Shown here: in pieces, positions 1-7,642 of the stretch
Numbering within the stretch: position 1 is the first letter of the stretch
Layout of the letters: every line of letters begins with the position of its first letter
DNA from: Candidatus Levybacteria bacterium RIFCSPHIGHO2_01_FULL_37_33
Lineage (GTDB): Bacteria > Patescibacteriota > Microgenomatia > Levybacterales > UBA12049
Direction: 5' to 3'
Assembly: GCA_001782085.1 (NCBI GenBank)
Contig: MFNM01000016.1
Location: 1-36,625, forward strand
Length of the DNA stretch: 36,625 nt
The notes under the pieces: generated by a model
The model's input: only the letters and a program-made list of their open reading frames with translations
What the model was told of the DNA's origin: nothing
Databases searched by the model: none
Program-made: the position numbers and the translations under genes

Positions 1-140
1 AAAAGATTTCTTTCAAACTTTTCTGTTAAAACAGTTACCGAATATCCCTTTTTTACAAGGGGTCTTGAAATTTCCAAAACATGTTTTTCAACACCTCCTA
101 TGTGAGGGTAAAACAAACGGGAAAAGAAAAGAATGGTCAT
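1..140 (-). CDS. Glycosyltransferase family 4/1, N-terminal fragment (runs off left edge)
   Basis: Minus-strand translation from ATG at 140: MTILFFSRLFYPHIGGVEKHVLEISRPLVKKGYSVTVLTEKFERNL, a typical GT-B N-terminus (PHIGGVExHV...L...GHxVTVLT). Confidence 0.75.
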   Translation of the reverse strand, partial: MTILFFSRLFYPHIGGVEKHVLEISRPLVKKGYSVTVLTEKFERNL

Positions 141-153
141 ACTTGTGTAGTCG

Positions 154-227
154 TGGGCGCATCAGGATTTGAACCTGAGGCCTTTGCAATGTGAATGCAA
201 CGCTCTAACCAGCTGAGCTATGCGCCC
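154..227 (-). tRNA. tRNA-Val (anticodon CAC)
   Basis: Cloverleaf on the minus strand: acceptor GGGCGCA/TGCGCCC, D arm GCTC..GAGC, anticodon stem TTGCA/TGCAA with loop TTCACAT (CAC), T arm TCAGG TTCAAAT CCTGA. No encoded CCA. Confidence 0.9.
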
Positions 228-294
228 CAGGATATGTTACCACAAAATAATATCGTTGACAAAAGAAGCTGAATCAGGGACAATTTAAATAATA

Positions 295-849
295 ATGTCA
301 ATTCTGCGAAAAATTTATACCTTTTTAATAGATATTGTCGAGACACTTCTTCTGGCAGCTGCTGTTTTTCTTGTTATTTACGTTTTTTTGTTCCGCCCTT
401 TTCAGGTAAATGGTGACTCTATGTACCCTAATTTTACAGATAAGGAATACATTCTAACAAATATCATTGTTTTAAATTTCAAGACTCCGCAAAAAGGAGA
501 AGTGATAGTCTTTAAGGCACCACAGGATCCGGAAAAAGACTTTATAAAAAGAGTGATTGCCACCCCGGGTGACAAGATTTATATAAAAGACGGATCAGTC
601 TTCTTAAATGGGGGTGAACTTAACGAAAATAAGTATTTAAATTCGCAAGTTAAAACTTATGCCGGGTCATTTCTAAAAGAAGGGCAGGAAGTAACAGTGC
701 CTAAGGAAAACTATTTGGTAATGGGAGACAACAGAGCCTATAGCTCAGACTCAAGAGAATGGGGATTCGTTCCCAAAAAATCAATTATCGGAGAATCATT
801 TTTTGTTTACTGGCCACCGGGTAAAATGGGGATCGTTAGGAGTCCATAG
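295..849 (+). CDS. lepB: Signal peptidase I (bacterial Ser/Lys type)
   Basis: N-terminal TM, NGDSMYPN (catalytic Ser), DFIKRVIATPGD (catalytic Lys), VMGDNRAYSSDSREWGFV. Confidence 0.92.
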   Translation: MSILRKIYTFLIDIVETLLLAAAVFLVIYVFLFRPFQVNGDSMYPNFTDKEYILTNIIVLNFKTPQKGEVIVFKAPQDPEKDFIKRVIATPGDKIYIKDGSVFLNGGELNENKYLNSQVKTYAGSFLKEGQEVTVPKENYLVMGDNRAYSSDSREWGFVPKKSIIGESFFVYWPPGKMGIVRSP

Positions 850-1675
850 GTTTTTCCTTCATTAAGACCTCGTAAATTTCTTTTACCTTTGGGGTTGTTT
901 CGTCGATATCGCCCCGTATTGCAATAACAATTCTGGCAAGACTTCTGGATTGATACATTGTGACCTTGGCAAATCCGTGCTTTTTTTCAAGCTCTTTTTC
1001 CATCTCATCCATCTCGGGGACCCATAATCTGTCGCCGGCGGTTCTGGGTTCTTTTTTCTCAACTTCTGACTTTGCTCTTCTTGCCATGTCTTCTGTTTGT
1101 CTTACGGTGCTGCTTTCTTTGAGAATTTTTTTAAAAAGCTCAATCATTAGTTTTTGATCTCCAACTGAGATAAGAGGCCTAACATGTCCCTCTGTTATGA
1201 CACCTGCTACCAAAGCATCTTTAATTGCATCCGGAAGAGTCAAAAGCCTAATCGTGTTGGAAACCGCAGGCGCACTCTTTCCCACTCTTTTTGCAACTTC
1301 GTTTGTTCCCAAGCCAAACTCATCGATTAATCTTTTGTAGGCCAAAGCTTTTTCTATTGGATTTAAATCTTCCCTCTGTACATTCTCTACGATGGACATT
1401 TCCAGCATGCCCTGAGGAGTTGCCTCCTTAATAACTACCGGAACTTTTAAAAAACCCAAAATTTTCGCCGCTCTCCATCTTCTTTCTCCGGCGATTATCT
1501 GATATCCGGCCGGGGTTCTTGCGACAACAAGCGGTTCCAGGATTCCCTGCTCTCTTATAGACTCTATTAATTCATTTAAAGACTCGGGAGAAATCATACC
1601 ACGGGGCTGAAGAGGATTTACCTGAAGTAAATTTATATCAAGCTCAAAGATTCTTTCCGCCGTTACATCATCCAT
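836..1675 (-). CDS. parB: ParB/Spo0J family chromosome partitioning protein
   Basis: NPLQPRG, GERRWRAA, SIVENVQREDLNPIEKALAYKRL, HTH VAKRVGKSAPAVSNTIRLL, TEGHVRPLI. Confidence 0.92.
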   Translation of the reverse strand: MDDVTAERIFELDINLLQVNPLQPRGMISPESLNELIESIREQGILEPLVVARTPAGYQIIAGERRWRAAKILGFLKVPVVIKEATPQGMLEMSIVENVQREDLNPIEKALAYKRLIDEFGLGTNEVAKRVGKSAPAVSNTIRLLTLPDAIKDALVAGVITEGHVRPLISVGDQKLMIELFKKILKESSTVRQTEDMARRAKSEVEKKEPRTAGDRLWVPEMDEMEKELEKKHGFAKVTMYQSRSLARIVIAIRGDIDETTPKVKEIYEVLMKEKPMDS

Positions 1676-1677
1676 AA

Positions 1678-1932
1678 TTAAGTTAGGCCAACGACCTCTA
1701 CTATCTTTTTGCCCCGGGATTTTTTAAATGAGACTACGCCGTTTCCAATTGCAAACAAAGTAAAATCTTTCCCCATCTCAACCCCGTCTCCTGGAAAAAA
1801 CTTAGTACCTTTTTGTCTTACGATAATGTTGCCCGGCTCAACTTTTTGTCCGGCATACAATTTGACTCCTAACCGTTTGGCGATTGAGTCTCTATTTCCC
1901 TTTACCGATCCTTGTGCTTTTGTATGTGCCAT
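1678..1932 (-). CDS. rpmA: 50S ribosomal protein L27
   Basis: [61 protein letters not shown]. Confidence 0.96.
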   Translation of the reverse strand: MAHTKAQGSVKGNRDSIAKRLGVKLYAGQKVEPGNIIVRQKGTKFFPGDGVEMGKDFTLFAIGNGVVSFKKSRGKKIVEVVGLT

Positions 1933-1933
1933 A

Positions 1934-1968
1934 TTTAGTTATTAGTTATTAGTTATTAGTTATTAGTT
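1934..1968. repeat. Heptanucleotide tandem repeat (agttatt)x4+
   Basis: Direct reading: ...agttattagttattagttattagttattagttt, between rpmA and rplU. Confidence 0.9.
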
Positions 1969-2011
1969 TTGTGGAAAACTAAGATCATTCTATTGCCCGT
2001 TTTCACATAAG

Positions 2012-2392
2012 TCAAGTAGTAATTTTGGCAAAAGAGGGCTTGCCTATCTTCTTATCTGCTTTGGCTGAGATCTTACCAACCATCCCAATGCTTTTAATTT
2101 CAAGTCTAGTAATGTGCGGCCTAAAACCCATCATCCTTCTGTATCTTGCTTTTGCCTTAAACTTTGCAACCCTTATTTTATCTCCTTTTATATTGTCTAT
2201 TACTCTTGTTTTAATTTTAACATTCGAAAGATATGGCTTTCCAATCTTAACTTGCCCGTCGCAAACCCATAAAAGCACGTTGTCCAAAATTATTTCTTTA
2301 TCCTTTTGACTATTGAGCCGGTCTACTTCCAAAACGGAGCCCTGGGATACTTTATACTGTTTTCCGCCGGTTTTTACTATCGCATACTCCAT
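2012..2392 (-). CDS. rplU: 50S ribosomal protein L21
   Basis: MEYAIVKTGGKQYKVSQGSVLEVDRL...KFKAKARYRRMMGFRPHITRLEIKSI; adjacent to rpmA as is typical. Confidence 0.95.
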   Translation of the reverse strand: MEYAIVKTGGKQYKVSQGSVLEVDRLNSQKDKEIILDNVLLWVCDGQVKIGKPYLSNVKIKTRVIDNIKGDKIRVAKFKAKARYRRMMGFRPHITRLEIKSIGMVGKISAKADKKIGKPSFAKITT

Positions 2393-2415
2393 GACTTTTG
2401 ATTATACCAAACCTG

Positions 2416-3495
2416 CTACTTAATTTCCAGAACGTCCTTTGAATCGGCGCCTTTGCTCATAGAGGAAAGAAAGCCCAAGAGAATAAAGCTTGAAATAAGG
2501 GAACTTCCGCCGTAAGAAACAAAAGGCAAGGATACTCCGACAATCGGCATTATTCCAATATTCATTCCAATATTTATAAAAAATTGAACTAATAGGAGAA
2601 AAAACGCCGCTTGAGCAAATACTTTAGAAAAAGAAGAATCGGAATTTTTATAAATTAGAAAAATTCGATAAAAAAGGAAAATAAAAGCAATCAGTATTAG
2701 TATTGAACCAATGAACCCCAGTTCTTCAGAAAGAGTCGCAAAGATAAAATCCGTATGTCTTTCCGGCAAAAATCTAAGACTAGATTGAGTTCCCTGACCA
2801 AGACCTCTTCCCATTAACATTCCCGATCCGACTGCAATAACGGATTGAATAGCATTGTAAGAAGTACCCAGAGAATCAACTCTAAGATGAAAAAAAGTAA
2901 GAATCCTTTGCTTCTGATATTCTCTTAAAAATTTCCAAAAGATGGGAAGAAAAGCCGACACCAATAATATTGATACAAAGAAATATCTAAGCGGAAAACC
3001 AAAGATAAGTAGTAAAAATAATACCACTAAAAAATAAATAATCGCATTTCCTAAATCCGGCTGAAGAAAAATTAAGAGCCATATTGGAAAAAGCAAAACT
3101 AAAACTGAAAAAAAAGATTTTATAGAATAATTATTTCTTTTTACCAGAAACGAAGAAAGAGAAAGAGCAAGGAATGGCTTAAGAAGCTCGGAGAACTGAA
3201 TTCTAAAACTCAAAATTTCAAACCATCTTGTAGACCCCCTGCTCTCAATTCCGAATAAAAGAACCAAAAAAAGAATTATAATAGAAGCAATATAGATTAC
3301 AGTACCAAAACTTTTTAAGAATTGGTGGTTCACTTGAGAAAAAAATATAAAAACAAAAAGAGCTATTACAGAAAAAAAGAGCTGGGCTTTGAACAACTCA
3401 AAACTCAAAGAAAAGATCCCCGTAAGCCCTAAAATAAGAAGAACTAGGGCAGGCATAAGTAGCCCGAAATCAATTCTTAGCAGTCCTCTGTTCAT
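2416..3495 (-). CDS. rodA: RodA/FtsW/SpoVE (SEDS) family protein, probably RodA
   Basis: Polytopic; QPDLGNAIIY, SGMLMGRGLGQGTQSSLRFLPERHTDFIFATLSEELGFIG, GVSLPFVSYGGSSL. Confidence 0.85.
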   Translation of the reverse strand: MNRGLLRIDFGLLMPALVLLILGLTGIFSLSFELFKAQLFFSVIALFVFIFFSQVNHQFLKSFGTVIYIASIIILFLVLLFGIESRGSTRWFEILSFRIQFSELLKPFLALSLSSFLVKRNNYSIKSFFSVLVLLFPIWLLIFLQPDLGNAIIYFLVVLFLLLIFGFPLRYFFVSILLVSAFLPIFWKFLREYQKQRILTFFHLRVDSLGTSYNAIQSVIAVGSGMLMGRGLGQGTQSSLRFLPERHTDFIFATLSEELGFIGSILILIAFIFLFYRIFLIYKNSDSSFSKVFAQAAFFLLLVQFFINIGMNIGIMPIVGVSLPFVSYGGSSLISSFILLGFLSSMSKGADSKDVLEIK

Positions 3496-6422
3496 GAACG
3501 TCGAATCTCAAATTTTTCACCCTTTTTGAGATTTAAAACCAATGTCCGTTTTTTAATATAATCTTCAAATTCTTTTGGCCAAGACAGCAGAACTACTTCA
3601 ATTTTCTCATCAAGTCGGGTACCGAGATTTTTTCTTTCTTCCTGAATCATTCTTACTATCTCTCTTGCCTCTCCTTCTCTTTGAAGCTCTGATGTAATTT
3701 TGATGTCAAGCTCAACTTTTAATTTCCCTTTCCCCATCGTAAGTTCAATTTCTTTAACATTTACCTCATCTTTAATAACATCGAGTATTTCATTTCTAAT
3801 TCTGAATTCTGAATTATGAATTATGAATTTTTGAAGAGGCTGTCTGACTTTTATTTCCTCCTCTTTTCTTTTTGAATGAGCAATTTCGACAATTTTCCTA
3901 GCTTCTTCCATTTCTTCCTCAAGCTTTTTGTTTATTAATGACTCATTAACCGAAGGCCAATCCGTAAGATGAACTGATTCTTCCCCCGTTAAATTTGTAT
4001 AAATTTCATCTGCAATAAACGGAACAAATGGTGCGAGAATCTTTGAGTACGTGGATAAAACTGTAAATAGCGTTTGGTAAGCATCTTCCCTATCTTTTTT
4101 ATTTACTGATGAGGGTCCGACCCTATCTCTTATTCTCCTTACATACCAATTAGAAAGATCATTTATGATAAAGATTTCCGCAATCTCTGCCGCGCTATAA
4201 GCGTTGTAGTCTCCTATATACTTCGTTATATTCTGAATACTACCATTCATTCTGGATAGAATCCATCGATCCAAAACATTTTGAGGTTTAAAGTCTCTTT
4301 GAGGTTTCCATGTATCAACATTTGCATAAAGAATAAAAAACGTATAAACATTCCAGAGCCTTAAATGAAAAAATCTTCTTATCTTATCCGTAGCATGGTA
4401 TCCGAAATTAACATTATGCTCCGGATTTGTCCGTAAATATAACCATCTCATTACATCAACTCCAATTTTATCTGCCGCCTCGTTAAACTCAATCGCGTTT
4501 CCGCGGCTTTTGTGCATTTCCTCTCCCTTTTCGTCCCGAACAGATCCAAATCCTAAAACTCTTTTAAAAGGGTTAGTTCTTTTTAAAGCAGTGCTCATAG
4601 CAATAAGAGCATAAAACCAGTTTTTAAACTGTCCGGGAAAAGATTCCGTTATAAAATCAGCAGGAAACCAATCTTCTGGCATTGTGGAAAAAGGTACTAT
4701 TCCCGCATCAAGCCATGGATTTCCAACATCGGGTATTCTTGAGAGTTCTTCTCCGCATTCGGAACACTTTATTTTTACCAAATCTATCCATGGCCTATGT
4801 GGACTATTTCCCCAAAATTCATCCCATCCTGAAATAGCTTTTTCCTTAAGTTCTTCTTCTCCTCCAATAACCTCAAACTTCTTGCATTTTTTACATTCCC
4901 AAATTGGCAAAGCAAGCCCCCAGTATCTCTTCTTTGATATCAACCAATCCTGCATGTTTCTGAGCCAATCCAATTCTCTTTCAAATCCCCAGGAGGGCAT
5001 CCAGGTAATTTTTTTCGCAGTCTCCACCATTTGCTCTCTAAATGTGTTCTTATTGAGTTTTGAGTTTTGAGTTTTGAGTTTTGAGTTCGATGGTTTATCC
5101 ATCGCTATATACCATTCATCGACAACTCGCCAAACAAGTTCGGTTTTGCATCGCCAACATGTCGGATATCTATGTTTGTAATCTTGAGTGGTCAATAAGA
5201 ATTTTCCGCGATCTTTGGATTTCAAATAATCAATTATTATTTCTGGTTGCTTTTTTGCATTTTTTCCTACAAACCCGCCCATCCCCGATAAATAAGATGC
5301 ATCTTCCTCAATTGAAGAAATTACAGGAAGTTTATTTGCTTTTCCCAGCTTGAAATCCTCTCTTCCGGCTCCTGGTGCAACATGCAAAAGACCTGTTCCT
5401 TCTTCTTCCGTTACGAAATCTTCCCCATCAATTACCCTATGGGTATAATTTCCTAATGTTTTTTTTACTAAAGGCAGGTCGTCAAACGGACCGTCATACT
5501 CCCAACCGATCAACATCGAACCGGGGCTTGTCTCGGTTATAGTTACTTTATTTTGAATAAGTATTCCTTCTTTCAACAGTTGCGAAATTCGTTTTTTCAT
5601 GATCCAAACAAAGTCGCCATCCACTAATTGATACTTTTCGTAAGTTTCTTTTTTATTTACCGCTACTGCCACATTTGAAGGAATTGTCCATGAAGTTGTA
5701 GTCCAGACCAATAAAAATTCATTCTTTTTTCCTTTTATCGGTAGCTTGAAATAAGCTGTTTTGTGAGTTATTTCTTTATACTCTTCTGTTAATATCTCCA
5801 TTTGGGAAATAGCAGTACCGCATCTAGGACACCATGGAACGCTATCGTGACCTTTATAAAGCCAGCCCTTATCATGAATAAGTTTTAGAAAATTCCAAAT
5901 AGTGAAGTTATTCTCATCAGATGACGTGTGGTAGGAATTATCCCAATCCATAAAGTAACCCAGTCTCTTTGATTGTTCGGTTTGAATTTCGGAAAATTTC
6001 TTAACTCTTTCCTTGCAAAGATTAATAAATTTTTCAAGACTCTTAAATTTATCACCCGGAATAAGATTCTCTATGTCTTTTTTGTTTTTGAGTCCGAGCT
6101 CTTTTTCTACTTCTACCTCTACCCAAAGACCTTGCTCATCAAATCCATTCTGAAATCGCTGTCTTCTGCCTTTCATGTTCCAAAATCTCTGCCAAAAATC
6201 TTTATATGTTCTTCCCCAAGCGTGATGTACGCCCATAGGGTTATTCGCAGTTATAGGACCATCAAGAAAGGAAAATTTTTCGGCTGATTTATCATTTTTA
6301 TGAAGGTATTTTTCAACAATGCTCTTCTTGCCCTGAGCATTGCCGAAGGGCTTGTACCATTTTTTTAAAATTTCCCTCTCAAGCTTTGGAAAATCTACTT
6401 TTGAAGACACTTGTCTAAACAT
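3492..6422 (-). CDS. ileS: Isoleucyl-tRNA synthetase
   Basis: Class I motifs incl. HKSRGNAIE (KMSKS-like), GPITANNPMGVHHAWGRTYKDFWQRF (HIGH region), editing domain WTTTSWTIPSN, DEWYIAM. ATGA overlap with rodA. Confidence 0.95.
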   Translation of the reverse strand: MFRQVSSKVDFPKLEREILKKWYKPFGNAQGKKSIVEKYLHKNDKSAEKFSFLDGPITANNPMGVHHAWGRTYKDFWQRFWNMKGRRQRFQNGFDEQGLWVEVEVEKELGLKNKKDIENLIPGDKFKSLEKFINLCKERVKKFSEIQTEQSKRLGYFMDWDNSYHTSSDENNFTIWNFLKLIHDKGWLYKGHDSVPWCPRCGTAISQMEILTEEYKEITHKTAYFKLPIKGKKNEFLLVWTTTSWTIPSNVAVAVNKKETYEKYQLVDGDFVWIMKKRISQLLKEGILIQNKVTITETSPGSMLIGWEYDGPFDDLPLVKKTLGNYTHRVIDGEDFVTEEEGTGLLHVAPGAGREDFKLGKANKLPVISSIEEDASYLSGMGGFVGKNAKKQPEIIIDYLKSKDRGKFLLTTQDYKHRYPTCWRCKTELVWRVVDEWYIAMDKPSNSKLKTQNSKLNKNTFREQMVETAKKITWMPSWGFERELDWLRNMQDWLISKKRYWGLALPIWECKKCKKFEVIGGEEELKEKAISGWDEFWGNSPHRPWIDLVKIKCSECGEELSRIPDVGNPWLDAGIVPFSTMPEDWFPADFITESFPGQFKNWFYALIAMSTALKRTNPFKRVLGFGSVRDEKGEEMHKSRGNAIEFNEAADKIGVDVMRWLYLRTNPEHNVNFGYHATDKIRRFFHLRLWNVYTFFILYANVDTWKPQRDFKPQNVLDRWILSRMNGSIQNITKYIGDYNAYSAAEIAEIFIINDLSNWYVRRIRDRVGPSSVNKKDREDAYQTLFTVLSTYSKILAPFVPFIADEIYTNLTGEESVHLTDWPSVNESLINKKLEEEMEEARKIVEIAHSKRKEEEIKVRQPLQKFIIHNSEFRIRNEILDVIKDEVNVKEIELTMGKGKLKVELDIKITSELQREGEAREIVRMIQEERKNLGTRLDEKIEVVLLSWPKEFEDYIKKRTLVLNLKKGEKFEIRRS
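3797..3831. repeat. Heptanucleotide tandem repeat (gaattct/gaattat)x5 inside ileS
   Basis: taattct gaattct gaattat gaattat gaatttt. Confidence 0.9.
5053..5087. repeat. Heptanucleotide tandem repeat (ttgagtt)x5 inside ileS
   Basis: Five perfect ttgagtt units; encodes the NSKLKTQNSKLN segment. Confidence 0.95.
6330..6351. repeat. Palindromic repeat gccctgagcattgccgaagggc, in frame in ileS
   Basis: Near-identical to the intergenic copy at 21709-21730 (gccctgagcgaagccgaagggc); encodes PFGNAQGK. Confidence 0.8.
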
Positions 6423-6463
6423 GAGTTAATTCTAGCTTAAAATGGAGTTGACTTCAAGAATAT

Positions 6464-6643
6464 CTAATACGAAGGCTCGTTGCCCGATTTCCATTTAATA
6501 TTACATCCCATACTTGGTTTTTGATTGGGATTAATCGCTTTGTTTTCCAAAACCGCATCAATAGCTTCTCCCTCTTTCAGGTAGCGAACCTGCTCCACCT
6601 TCCACTGCCATTCGCTAGTAGCAACTACAACAGTAACCAGCAT
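6464..6643 (-). pseudogene. Truncated C-terminus of a thioredoxin/AhpC-TSA-like protein
   Basis: 59-aa ORF MLVTVVVATSEWQWKVEQVRYLKEGEAIDAVLENKAINPNQKPSMGCNIKWKSGNEPSY; the tail resembles the C-terminal NQ(K/T)PSxGCNIKWKxGNEPxY of thioredoxin-family peroxiredoxin-like proteins. The N-terminal thioredoxin fold is absent. Confidence 0.55.
6585..6602. repeat. 18-bp direct repeat, copy 1 (cgaacctgctccaccttc)
   Basis: Identical to 9234-9251; flanks the radical SAM locus. Confidence 0.9.
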
Positions 6644-6654
6644 CTATGACAAGT

Positions 6655-6891
6655 TTACCGACCGCCATAGCAGGGCGGCGGGGAACCATAGCAAGGCCCT
6701 GGCGGCGGTGGTGGTGGCCTATCAACGCAAGACGGCGGTAAAGGCGGAACAGGACTAATGCAGTTTTTGCCTGCTTCTGCGAACGGCTCCACTCCTTTAC
6801 CATTTAATATTGATACAAACTGAGGCACCACGCTTACGTCCTTACTACTGTTGGTAGTAGAATTAGATGTTACTTTGAGTTCTGGAGACAT
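6655..6891 (-). CDS. Candidate RiPP precursor peptide (78 aa, Pro/Cys/Tyr/Gly-rich core)
   Basis: MSPELKVTSNSTTNSSKDVSVVPQFVSILNGKGVEPFAEAGKNCISPVPPLPPSCVDRPPPPPPGPCYGSPPPCYGGR. ATG at 6891 preceded by ggaggtg SD; overlaps the end of the upstream peptidase gene; last gene of a radical SAM operon. Confidence 0.7.
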   Translation of the reverse strand: MSPELKVTSNSTTNSSKDVSVVPQFVSILNGKGVEPFAEAGKNCISPVPPLPPSCVDRPPPPPPGPCYGSPPPCYGGR

Positions 6892-7642
6892 AATTTTCAC
6901 CTCCTTTCTGTTCATTCTGTCTAGAAAAGAATTCCTTCAAGATTAACTTTATATCTTTTCCATAAAGCTCTTTAAATTTTTGACAAAACGTCTTTTTGTT
7001 ATATCTACCCTCTAGGGACATTAAAAGTTTAATTACCCTGTCTTTATCATAACGCCTAATCAAAAAGTCTACCAACAAAAATGCCAATGCATATGGTACA
7101 TCCGGCTGACTACCAATAGTTTTATTCCATCGATTCCTCGTATCTATAAGGAATATTACTTCGGGATTATTAAAAATAGGATTACTATTTTTTAACCTAC
7201 TTTCTTGACCCGCCACACAATAAGCGAGCCCTTCTTCAAGCCATACGGGTTCATAAGAGTTATGAATTTGCCGAATAAATAAATGGCAGATTTCGTGACA
7301 AAGAACCTTTCTAAAATCCCTTTTACTATGATTGCTTTCTCTATCAAAAACAGATGGGCTAAGCATAAATATTTTACTAGAAGAACCAGCGTATCCGACA
7401 AACCAACTAGCTGTTTTATACCCAAGTAAATTATTCATTTCCTCTCGACTATAAACAAGAGTGAGTTTTACTTTGGGAATTTTCTTTTTAAAAAAACTTG
7501 AAGCTCGAATATAACCATATCTAAAATCTTTTATAACCCTATTTAGACTTGGGTCTTTTGAAAAAAAAGAAACAAAACCTTTTGCTTGAGGTCCTAATTC
7601 TATGCTTGTTAAATTCCTCTCTGAGCTTATATCTTTACTCAT
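6863..7642 (-). CDS. HExxH zinc metallopeptidase (gluzincin/peptidase MA-like)
   Basis: VLCHEICHLFIRQIHNSYEPVWLEEGLAYCVAG: HExxH plus downstream E typical of gluzincins. No signal peptide. ATGA overlap with the rSAM gene. Confidence 0.75.
   Translation of the reverse strand: MSKDISSERNLTSIELGPQAKGFVSFFSKDPSLNRVIKDFRYGYIRASSFFKKKIPKVKLTLVYSREEMNNLLGYKTASWFVGYAGSSSKIFMLSPSVFDRESNHSKRDFRKVLCHEICHLFIRQIHNSYEPVWLEEGLAYCVAGQESRLKNSNPIFNNPEVIFLIDTRNRWNKTIGSQPDVPYALAFLLVDFLIRRYDKDRVIKLLMSLEGRYNKKTFCQKFKELYGKDIKLILKEFFSRQNEQKGGENYVSRTQSNI

Noticed and set aside
1934-1968. Possible phase-variable promoter spacer before rpmA
   Set aside because: Length polymorphism and a promoter cannot be shown from one sequence; reported only as a heptamer repeat.
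6615-6803. 62-aa ORF overlapping the RiPP precursor in another frame
   Set aside because: Arg-rich shadow frame of the Pro/Gly codons; lacks its own SD, while the 78-aa frame has SD and coherent leader/core organisation.
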